The translations under genes were made by a program, and so were the position numbers. A model generated the notes under the pieces. The model was not told the origin of the DNA. It was given only the letters and a program-made list of their open reading frames with translations, and did not search any database. A DNA stretch of 5,674 nt from Bacteroidales bacterium (GTDB lineage: Bacteria > Bacteroidota > Bacteroidia > Bacteroidales > UBA932), in NCBI GenBank assembly GCA_018433265.1, contig JAHDRO010000091.1, positions 1-5,674 of the forward strand, read 5' to 3'. Below are positions 1-5,674 of the stretch, piece by piece; the first letter of the stretch is position 1; each line of letters begins with the position of its first letter.

Positions 1-1
1 C

Positions 2-3000
2 CCTTTGAAAAGTATCTTAAATGAACTTGAAAAAAAGTCCGATTTTACATTTATCTATTCTCCCTCGACAATAGATGTAAACCAAAAGATCTCCATTACG
101 GCCAATTCTGAAGATTTTTTTTCCCTCCTCGACAGATTGTGCCGCATTGCTAAAATTTCCTATAAGACAAGTGGAAGACAAATTGTTCTAACACCTTTGG
201 CAACTTCTGAAAGGGCACTAAACCAGCAGAATGTAACTGAAAACGGAAAAAAAATCACAGGTACAGTTCTGGATGAAAACCGAGAACCTGTAGCGGGTGC
301 ATATGTAATACTTCAAAACAACAAAAAAATTGGCACTTATACAGATGCAAAGGGAAAGTTTGAAATCAACATCCCCAATGAGTATGCAAATGATGCTGTC
401 TTGCTTTTTTCTTTTTTCGGATTAAAAGCTACTGAAGTTAAAATTGGTGATGATAACAATATTTCTGTCGTAATGCCATTTGAAGAAAAACAGTTGGATG
501 ATGTAGTAGTTACCGGCTATCAGACAATTTCGAGAGAGAGGGCAACCGGTTCATTTGCCATAGTAACTCAAAATGTTCTCAACACCAAAATGCAGACAAA
601 TATTATTAATAAAATTGAGGGAATGGTTGCCGGTCTTAATATTTATCGTGGATCTGTGCAAATAAGAGGTGTTTCTACTATTAACGGAAATAAAAACCCA
701 CTTTATGTTGTAGATGGCGTCCCTTTTGAAGGCGAACCAGGGAGTAATGCATCTCCTCTCGACGTTATTAATCCTGCAGATGTGGTGAACGTTACTGTAC
801 TCAAGGATGCAACAGCAGCCTCAATTTACGGAGCAAGATCTGCAAATGGTGTAATAGTCATAACTACCCGAAATGGCGAAGAGGGAGCAACAAGGGTAAA
901 TTACAATGGATCAGTAAGCATGATAGGTCTTCCTGACAGAGGATATGCCAATAAAATGAACAGCAGCGAACTTGTAGACTATCAGTTAATGCTAATGGAG
1001 ACTTATCCAAAACTTACCCGTAAGGGAATAAGAGAATATCAGAATCCAGTACAGTCTCTCATGCTGGACAAAAAAGAGGGCAAAATAACTCAGGAACAGT
1101 TGGAACAGGCATTAATTCCATACAGAAATTTTGACAGGTATGATCAGGTTAAAAACGAGTTTCTAAGAAAATACTCAATTAAACATCAGCACAATCTTGC
1201 ACTTACAGGCGGGACTAAAATTCACAAGTACAACTTTTCCGTAAACTATTCCGGTACTGCTCCTTATGAAAAGGCTCAGTATGAAGACCGACTTGGATTT
1301 AATCTGAAAAACACCTTTGATTTCTTTAAATGGCTAAGTGTTGACGCAGGCATTCTTTACAGTCAGGTAAAGTCAGATTATGACAACGGAATATTGGGAA
1401 TGAGCTACCTCGATGCAGGTGGAGCTTCATACCTCAGATTCAGGGAAGATAATGGAGAGCCATCTCAATGGTATCAAACCAAATCTCAATATGAGATAGA
1501 CCGATTGAAAGCTTTAGGTCTTCAAGATGAAACATTCTATCCTGTAAACGAGCTGAAGAACACAAGATACACTGCCAAAACAAATTATCTTAACATCAAT
1601 TTAAATGCCCGCATTAAAATACTTGATGGCTTGACAGCAAGTATCAGATATCAGACCGAACAGAGCAATGGTTTTACCAAACAATATGACACCAAAGATG
1701 CAATAAGTGTTAAAACCATGATTAACAACGCCGTTCAGATGGTTAACGGAGTACCGAAATATAATATTCCAGTCGGTGGACAAATCGTACAAAAATGGAT
1801 GGATAACTATTCTTATACTTTCAGAGCTCAAATTGATTACAACAAACAATTGAACGATAATAATATTGTTCAGTTTCTGGCAGGTGCTGAAGCTAGAAAA
1901 GTTGTTACCTCCGGAAATGGCTTTTATCGTCTTGGATATGATGACAATAATCTTGGATACAGTGAGATAGATGCCCTGACACTCTCCAAGATGCTTTCAG
2001 GAACAGAGTCGATTTATGGTACATTCTCATTTAGCAACAAGACTCCTGCAAGTACATTTGTAGATAACAGATATCTTTCTTTCTATGCAAACGGGTCATA
2101 TACTTTGAACAACAAAGCTACTTTTACTGGAAGTATCAGAATTGACCAATCTAATCTTTTTGGTACTGATCCGAAATATCAATATCGTCCCCTTTGGTCT
2201 TTAGGTGCTCATTACGAGCTCTTAAGAAATTACAATTGGATAGATAGACTGGCCGTCAGAGTTACATACGGAATTAATGGCAACATTCCTAAACTCAATG
2301 GCCCGTACCTGATAGCTAAAGTTGACAGGAATAACTACTATACCAACGAAAACGCAATGTACATTGCTTCTCCTCCCAATCCTCAGCTAAGATGGGAAAA
2401 GACAAAGGTTTTTAACGTTGGAGTAGATTTTAACTTGCTGAAAAACAGACTTGATGGCTCAATTGAATTTTACGACAAGCACACCAATGATCTATTGGGG
2501 CCATTTGCCATAGACCCTACCTTGGGATGGACAGATGTCGATATCAATTTTGGCAGCATGTACAATAGAGGAGTGGAAATAGCCCTGAACAGTCAAAATA
2601 TCAAAAAAGAGCATTTTAGCTGGAGCTCCTCCTTGTTGTTTAGTTACAACAAAAATATGATAACAAGGGTTGAAGAAACCGACGAGTCTGCCTACAGTTA
2701 TTATTACGGCACTAATATTCGTAAAGGATATCCAATGGGTGCACTGTTTAGTGTAAGATATAAAGGCCTTAACCAAAATGGGGCTCCTGTAGGACTTACA
2801 AAAGACGGGCAAGAGATTTTGAATTACAATCAGCTGACAAAGGATGATTTGGTTTACTCAGGCGTTGTCACTCCTCCATATAATGCATCTTTGACAAATT
2901 CAATTTCATGGAAGGGATTTGAACTTTCATTCATGTTTATCTATTCAGGCGGGCATGTAATGAGAGACGTTGCTGCATCGTACACAATTACAAGCCATCC

Positions 3001-3388
3001 AATGTATGCAGTCAGCAACGTGGACAAAAATATGGCAAATTACTGGAAAAAACCCGGTGATGAAAATAAGCCAAATGTCAATCCTGCATTCATGTTTCAG
3101 TCAACAGTAAGAAATGGCGAATATATTTACAAGGCTGCAGACAAATTTGTTAAGAAAGCGGACTTTATCAAGTTGCGTGATCTTATACTCTCCTATAATC
3201 TGCCATCGAAAATTACTAAAAAGATGGGCATAGGAGCAGCAACTATCAATTTACAGGCAAGAAATCTTTGGTGGTGGGCTGCCAATGGAGACCTCGATCC
3301 TGAAGTTTGGACAGGCACATCACTCTCTCCTACCAGAGGCACTAAATATCCTGCCGAATTTATTGTAGGATTAAATATCAACCTATAA
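2..3388 (+). CDS. SusC/RagA-family TonB-dependent outer-membrane transporter with N-terminal STN signalling domain (5' partial)
   Basis: Outer-membrane barrel that imports a SusD-delivered substrate using TonB/ExbBD energy. The frame is open to the left edge; residue 1 below is the TTG codon at base 5, which I read as an internal Leu in a Pro-Leu-Lys-Ser-Ile-Leu STN stretch. The signal peptide and STN start are therefore missing. Order seen: STN domain, residues 1-62; linker; carboxypeptidase-regulatory-like beta-sandwich, about 84-158 (starts ITGTVLDENREPVAGA); TonB-box-like QLDDVVVTGY, 163-172; plug, about 174-290, with the SusC hallmarks LYVVDGVP (233-240) and VLKDATAASIYGARSANG (265-282); barrel from about 296 to 1127. 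The C-terminal part has the family's late DPE motif (GDLDPEVW) and ends GLNINL. The length fits an STN-bearing SusC. A SusD gene follows after 14 bases. The STN domain implies control through an anti-sigma/ECF sigma pair. The family is certain; the substrate is unknown. Confidence 0.96.
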   Translation, partial: PLKSILNELEKKSDFTFIYSPSTIDVNQKISITANSEDFFSLLDRLCRIAKISYKTSGRQIVLTPLATSERALNQQNVTENGKKITGTVLDENREPVAGAYVILQNNKKIGTYTDAKGKFEINIPNEYANDAVLLFSFFGLKATEVKIGDDNNISVVMPFEEKQLDDVVVTGYQTISRERATGSFAIVTQNVLNTKMQTNIINKIEGMVAGLNIYRGSVQIRGVSTINGNKNPLYVVDGVPFEGEPGSNASPLDVINPADVVNVTVLKDATAASIYGARSANGVIVITTRNGEEGATRVNYNGSVSMIGLPDRGYANKMNSSELVDYQLMLMETYPKLTRKGIREYQNPVQSLMLDKKEGKITQEQLEQALIPYRNFDRYDQVKNEFLRKYSIKHQHNLALTGGTKIHKYNFSVNYSGTAPYEKAQYEDRLGFNLKNTFDFFKWLSVDAGILYSQVKSDYDNGILGMSYLDAGGASYLRFREDNGEPSQWYQTKSQYEIDRLKALGLQDETFYPVNELKNTRYTAKTNYLNINLNARIKILDGLTASIRYQTEQSNGFTKQYDTKDAISVKTMINNAVQMVNGVPKYNIPVGGQIVQKWMDNYSYTFRAQIDYNKQLNDNNIVQFLAGAEARKVVTSGNGFYRLGYDDNNLGYSEIDALTLSKMLSGTESIYGTFSFSNKTPASTFVDNRYLSFYANGSYTLNNKATFTGSIRIDQSNLFGTDPKYQYRPLWSLGAHYELLRNYNWIDRLAVRVTYGINGNIPKLNGPYLIAKVDRNNYYTNENAMYIASPPNPQLRWEKTKVFNVGVDFNLLKNRLDGSIEFYDKHTNDLLGPFAIDPTLGWTDVDINFGSMYNRGVEIALNSQNIKKEHFSWSSSLLFSYNKNMITRVEETDESAYSYYYGTNIRKGYPMGALFSVRYKGLNQNGAPVGLTKDGQEILNYNQLTKDDLVYSGVVTPPYNASLTNSISWKGFELSFMFIYSGGHVMRDVAASYTITSHPMYAVSNVDKNMANYWKKPGDENKPNVNPAFMFQSTVRNGEYIYKAADKFVKKADFIKLRDLILSYNLPSKITKKMGIGAATINLQARNLWWWAANGDLDPEVWTGTSLSPTRGTKYPAEFIVGLNINL
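5..190 (+). other. STN (secretin/TonB N-terminal) domain coding segment, truncated at the left edge
   Basis: The first 62 visible residues follow the STN pattern of short beta-alpha-beta repeats: ILNELEKKSDFTFIYSP, then a strand at KISITA, a helix around EDFFSLLDRLCRIAKI, and a closing strand SYKTSGRQIVLTP. In known TonB-dependent transducers (FecA, and SusC-type transducers of Bacteroides) this domain sits in the periplasm and contacts a FecR-like anti-sigma factor. Its presence is read directly from the sequence; the signalling role here is inferred from the family, and the expected partner genes lie outside the window. Confidence 0.85.
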
Positions 3389-3402
3389 AAATATTCAACA
3401 CC
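3389..3402 (+). other. 14-base SusC-SusD intergenic spacer without Shine-Dalgarno
   Basis: The spacer is AT-rich and holds no purine-rich ribosome-binding motif, no hairpin and no room for a Bacteroidota promoter (TTTG / TAnnTTTG). This supports co-transcription of the two genes. Absence of a Shine-Dalgarno is usual in this phylum, where A-rich leaders serve instead, so it does not argue against the ATG at 3403. Confidence 0.75.
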
Positions 3403-3471
3403 ATGAATAAGAAAATTTTAATAAATATATTGGCTGTATCACTTCTGATATCTGTAACAGGCTGTGACGAC
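3403..3471 (+). other. Lipoprotein signal peptide, lipobox and acidic +2/+3 export motif of the SusD-like protein
   Basis: The encoded N-terminus has two lysines, a hydrophobic stretch (ILINILAVSLLI) and S-V-T-G-C, with Cys21 encoded at 3463-3465. The next two residues are Asp-Asp. In Bacteroidota, acidic residues right after the lipidated Cys are known to favour transport to the outer face of the outer membrane, which fits a SusD-like lid. In E. coli an Asp at +2 would mean inner-membrane retention, so the rule must not be carried over. Confidence 0.8.
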
Positions 3472-4845
3472 TATTTGAACAATGTGCCCAAAGGCATGAC
3501 TATTCCTCAATATATGGAAGATTATCAGAAGCTGTTAAACTCTCAGTCCCTGATTAATGCTTCCGACGGAATGCTCGATTACCTTACTGATAACATCCAT
3601 CTGCTTGATAAAAATGCAACTGCTTCATATTATATATACATAAATAAGGATGAATCCGTAAGAAATCTTTATTCCTTTAAACCAGGACAGGTCTATGTTG
3701 AAGGCACAAAGGATTATATATGGAATAATGCCTACGAAAGACTTTTTACTCTGAATACTGTCATTAATGAAGTCATGGATTCTAAGGGAGGAAGTGAAGA
3801 GGCAAAATTAAGAATAAAGGCTGAGGCTCTTTTTGGAAGGGCTTATGAATACTACAACCTGGTAAACACCTACGCTAAACAGTATAACAGTCAAACTGCC
3901 AGCAAAGATTTAGGTATTCCTTACCTCACTGAAGCTGACATTAACCAAAAGTATCAAAGACATACTGTTGCCGAAGTTTACGAAAAAATGCTTGCAGACT
4001 TGGATGAAGCTGCTTCTCACATACCCGATATTACAGCTAACAGGGCTCATCCCAATAAGGCTGCGTTGTATTCTTTTTATGCAAAAATTTATCTCACAAT
4101 GGGAGACTACACTAAGGCTCTCAAATATGCTAATGACGCACTCGCTCTCAACAGTGCACTGCTCAACTTGAATAATTACGACAAAGCAGAAGGTACAACA
4201 TGGGGAAGAGTCTACAAAAAAGGAAATCCTTCTGAACGACTTCCTGACATTAACCATCCTGAAGCAAATTATGTGAAGTGGCTGTCTGGTTCTCTTCAAG
4301 GTAGTGTGATGCTTAGTAGTGAAATGAGAGATCTTTACAAAAAGGATTTAAATGGCGCAACTGACTTGAGAAAGGAATATTTTTTCGCCGAAAATCAGGT
4401 TAATCTTGGTGGAAGTACTGACTATTTCCCGGGAGAGTGCGCATTTGTACTCTACGCAAACTTCAATGTAGGATTTACTTCTACAGAAAATTATTTCATA
4501 GCAGCTGAGTGCGAAGCGAGAATTGGGTCGAAAGACAAGGCCATGCAACTTATCAATACTGTCAGAAACAACAGAATGATGAATAATGAACAGCTTACTG
4601 CATCGACCAAAGAAGAAGCTTTAATCAAGGTACTTGAAGAGAAGCGGAGAGAGTTTTGTTTCAAAGGTCCAATGAGGTTGTTTGATCTTAAACGGCTTAA
4701 TCTCGAATCACAATTCCAAAAAACGATAACTCATACTGCCGATGGAGAAACATTTATCCTGCCTCCGAACGATGTAAGATACATAATGCCTGTTAATAAG
4801 GAGATTCTTAATTTCAACCCTGATTTTCCGGTATACGAAAGATAA
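3403..4845 (+). CDS. SusD/RagB-family surface lipoprotein (nutrient-binding partner of the SusC transporter)
   Basis: Complete 480-residue protein that would form the substrate-capturing lid on the upstream barrel. Residues 1-20 are a lipoprotein signal peptide (KK, hydrophobic core, then SVTG) followed by the lipidated Cys21; Asp22-Asp23 directly after it resemble the acidic surface-export signal of Bacteroidota lipoproteins. SusD hallmarks in order: WNNAYERLFTLNTVINEV (107-124); AEALFGRAYEYYNLVNTYA (140-158); a TPR-like helical pair ALYSFYAKIYLTMGDYTKALKYANDALAL beginning at residue 221; ENYFIAAECEARIGSKDKAM (362-381); EEKRREFCFKGPMRLFDLKR (412-431); and a C-terminal IMPVNKEILNFNPDF. The length is within the family's usual 450-650. 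The ATG start at 3403 is the one that gives a proper signal peptide. Like most SusD proteins it gives no clue to the ligand from motifs alone. Family assignment is secure; the substrate is not known. Confidence 0.95.
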   Translation: MNKKILINILAVSLLISVTGCDDYLNNVPKGMTIPQYMEDYQKLLNSQSLINASDGMLDYLTDNIHLLDKNATASYYIYINKDESVRNLYSFKPGQVYVEGTKDYIWNNAYERLFTLNTVINEVMDSKGGSEEAKLRIKAEALFGRAYEYYNLVNTYAKQYNSQTASKDLGIPYLTEADINQKYQRHTVAEVYEKMLADLDEAASHIPDITANRAHPNKAALYSFYAKIYLTMGDYTKALKYANDALALNSALLNLNNYDKAEGTTWGRVYKKGNPSERLPDINHPEANYVKWLSGSLQGSVMLSSEMRDLYKKDLNGATDLRKEYFFAENQVNLGGSTDYFPGECAFVLYANFNVGFTSTENYFIAAECEARIGSKDKAMQLINTVRNNRMMNNEQLTASTKEEALIKVLEEKRREFCFKGPMRLFDLKRLNLESQFQKTITHTADGETFILPPNDVRYIMPVNKEILNFNPDFPVYER

Positions 4846-4859
4846 AAACAAAGCGAAAT

Positions 4860-4877
4860 ATGATTATAAAACAATGA
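4860..4877 (+). other. Possible five-codon leader ORF overlapping the thioredoxin-like start (ATGA)
   Basis: An ATG at 4860 opens a tiny frame encoding MIIKQ and stops with TGA at 4875-4877. The stop overlaps the ATG of the next gene (4874-4876) in the arrangement ATGA. Such overlap can allow translational reinitiation. It may equally be chance in an AT-rich 28-base spacer (4846-4873) that otherwise shows no Shine-Dalgarno, promoter or hairpin. There is no evidence that it is translated. Confidence 0.2.
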
Positions 4878-5674
4878 GAAAAGTTTATTGTCAGATCTTT
4901 ATATTTGCAGCAATGTGCCTCTATTTTTCACCACTCTCTGCCCAAAAGGCTATTCGCTTCGAAAAAGGCAACTGGAATGAGATTGTGGAAAAGGCACAAA
5001 AAGCGAAAAAAATGATTTTTGTCGACTTTTACACTCAATGGTGTGGTCCATGTTTAAATATGAGTGAAGAGGTTTTCAGTTTGCCGGCTGTTTACAATTT
5101 TTACAACACTAATTTCATTAATGCCAAAATTGATGCTGAGCACGGTGAAGGAAAAGAACTTGCGGCAAAATACCAGGTCAAGGTTTATCCTACATATCTT
5201 TTTATAGATCCAACAACAGGAAATGCTCTTCATAAAAGCAGTGGCCGACAGGAACCTGATACTTTCATCTTTACCGGTGAAAGTGCTCTTAATCCAAGAC
5301 TCAGGTCTTTCTATCTCGAGGCAAATTATGATAAAAATAAGAATGATCTATCATTTTTAAATGATTATGCCAAATACAAGAGTTCAATATACGACCGTGA
5401 GGGAGTAGCCAAAGTCCTTAAACAATTGGAAAAACTTGATGTCAAACTGGACAATTCAATGGTCTGGGAACTGTTTGTAGATAATATTACAGGCTATGAC
5501 AACTCCTTTATTTGTGAAGTTATCACAAATTATGACAGATATGTTAAACTATACGGCAAAGAAGATGTCGACAACAAATTGGCCAAAGAGACATCATATG
5601 CTCCTGTTGATTATCTTAAAGGGTTACCCGATTTTAAAGGTAAGAACACAAATATTGTAATCAACGAAATTAAC
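4874..5674 (+). CDS. Exported thioredoxin-fold protein with C-terminal helical extension (3' partial)
   Basis: First 267 residues of a protein whose frame is open to the right edge. Residues 1-23 look like a Sec signal peptide (Arg-Lys, hydrophobic core, then L-S-A before Gln24), so the mature protein is probably periplasmic; there is no lipobox. Residues about 25-135 form a thioredoxin domain: strand MIFVDFYTQ, active site W56-C57-G58-P59-C60, the stretch DAEHGEGKELAAKYQVKVYP, and the expected cis-proline P106 in VYPTY. Both catalytic cysteines are present, so a dithiol-disulfide role (reductase or isomerase) is plausible; the direction and target are unknown. Residues about 136 to the edge are charged, mostly helical-looking and of no family I recognise beyond similar tails in Bacteroidales thioredoxin-family proteins; they hold one more cysteine (C214). 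The start at 4874 was chosen because it gives a full signal peptide; the upstream ATG at 4860 hits a stop after five codons. It lies 28 bases after the SusD-like gene, with no promoter seen between. Confidence 0.88.
   Translation, partial: MRKVYCQIFIFAAMCLYFSPLSAQKAIRFEKGNWNEIVEKAQKAKKMIFVDFYTQWCGPCLNMSEEVFSLPAVYNFYNTNFINAKIDAEHGEGKELAAKYQVKVYPTYLFIDPTTGNALHKSSGRQEPDTFIFTGESALNPRLRSFYLEANYDKNKNDLSFLNDYAKYKSSIYDREGVAKVLKQLEKLDVKLDNSMVWELFVDNITGYDNSFICEVITNYDRYVKLYGKEDVDNKLAKETSYAPVDYLKGLPDFKGKNTNIVINEIN
5027..5053 (+). other. Thioredoxin active-site WCGPC coding segment
   Basis: Encodes FYTQWCGPC, the redox centre of the fold, with Cys57 at 5042-5044 and Cys60 at 5051-5053. This is the classical thioredoxin CGPC dipeptide rather than the CPHC of DsbA or the varied pairs of TlpA-like proteins, which in characterised proteins goes with a reducing potential. 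Whether it is kept reduced in the periplasm here depends on a CcdA/DsbD-like partner not in the window. Confidence 0.9.

Larger units (their letters stand above)
1..5674 (+). other. Probable SusC-SusD-thioredoxin operon fragment
   Basis: Three same-strand genes are separated by 14 and 28 bases, with no terminator hairpin followed by a T-run and no promoter-like pair in the gaps. The operon extends beyond both edges, since the first and last genes are cut. Any regulator, degradative enzyme or terminator lies outside. Operon structure is inferred from spacing only. Confidence 0.8.

Noticed and set aside
5..7. TTG at base 5 as the true start of the SusC-like gene.
   Set aside because: The frame is open to the window edge, the codon before it is Pro, and the Pro-Leu-Lys-Ser-Ile-Leu context matches the interior of an STN domain. 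Starting here would leave an outer-membrane protein without a signal peptide.
403..417. T6-C-T6 tract considered as a programmed frameshift site or terminator tail.
   Set aside because: It encodes the strand LLFSFFG of the beta-sandwich in frame, no hairpin precedes it, and neither alternative frame leads to a sensible product.
1601..1849. 82-residue reverse-strand open frame inside the transporter gene.
   Set aside because: It lies wholly antisense to well-supported barrel sequence, with no recognisable domain and no start context; a shadow of the real gene.
2492..2812. 106-residue reverse-strand open frame inside the transporter gene.
   Set aside because: Antisense to conserved barrel strands; its composition looks like a translated complement and no motif is recognised.
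3193..3381. 62-residue reverse-strand open frame at the 3' end of the transporter gene.
   Set aside because: Antisense to the conserved C-terminal barrel region with the DPE motif; no independent evidence for a gene.
3968..4171. 67-residue forward open frame in another frame within the SusD-like gene.
   Set aside because: It overlaps the strongly supported SusD frame throughout and has no signal or domain.
3910..4299. 129-residue reverse-strand open frame inside the SusD-like gene.
   Set aside because: Fully antisense to the TPR-like core of the SusD protein, with no domain recognised; it is long enough to notice but is explained by the codon pattern of the sense gene.
4348..4548. 66-residue reverse-strand open frame inside the SusD-like gene.
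   Set aside because: Antisense shadow of the SusD C-terminal half; no supporting motif.
4846..4873. Promoter or terminator between the SusD-like and thioredoxin-like genes.
   Set aside because: Only 28 AT-rich bases, without a TTTG / TAnnTTTG pair at proper spacing and without a stem-loop.
1..5674. Classification as a polysaccharide utilisation locus with a known glycan target.
   Set aside because: No carbohydrate-active enzyme, SusE/F-like protein or hybrid two-component regulator is present in the window, and SusC/SusD sequences alone do not define the substrate.

Overview
The window is a single-strand fragment of a Bacteroidota (most likely Bacteroidales) chromosome. It carries a SusC/RagA-type TonB-dependent outer-membrane transporter, a SusD/RagB-type surface lipoprotein, and the start of an exported thioredoxin-fold protein. 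The assignment to Bacteroidota rests on three observations. The SusC-SusD pair is in practice confined to that phylum, the DNA is AT-rich, and the gene starts lack Shine-Dalgarno sequences, which is the norm in this group. Genus cannot be told from the sequence alone.

Layout: bases 2-3388 hold the transporter, with its 5' end (signal peptide and first strand of the STN domain) lying upstream of the window. Bases 3403-4845 hold the complete SusD-like lipoprotein of 480 residues. Bases 4874-5674 hold the first 267 residues of the thioredoxin-like protein, which runs off the right edge. The gaps are only 14 and 28 bases, with no visible promoter or terminator, so the three genes read as one operon. 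No RNA genes, mobile elements, CRISPR arrays or large repeats were seen, and there is no intergenic stretch above 30 bases.

How the parts probably work together: the SusD-like lipoprotein caps the SusC-like barrel at the cell surface and captures a substrate. The barrel then moves it into the periplasm using TonB energy. The STN domain on the transporter suggests that substrate occupancy is also reported to a FecR-type anti-sigma factor and ECF sigma factor, probably encoded just upstream. The thioredoxin-like protein carries a WCGPC redox centre and would act in the periplasm on a disulfide-bearing target that cannot be identified here. No glycosidase, peptidase or other degradative enzyme lies in the window, so the substrate class (glycan, peptide or other) is undetermined.

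Nothing here amounts to a clearly new biological system. The points most worth a second look are the pairing of a redox protein with SusCD, its uncharacterised C-terminal helical part, and the implied trans-envelope signalling.
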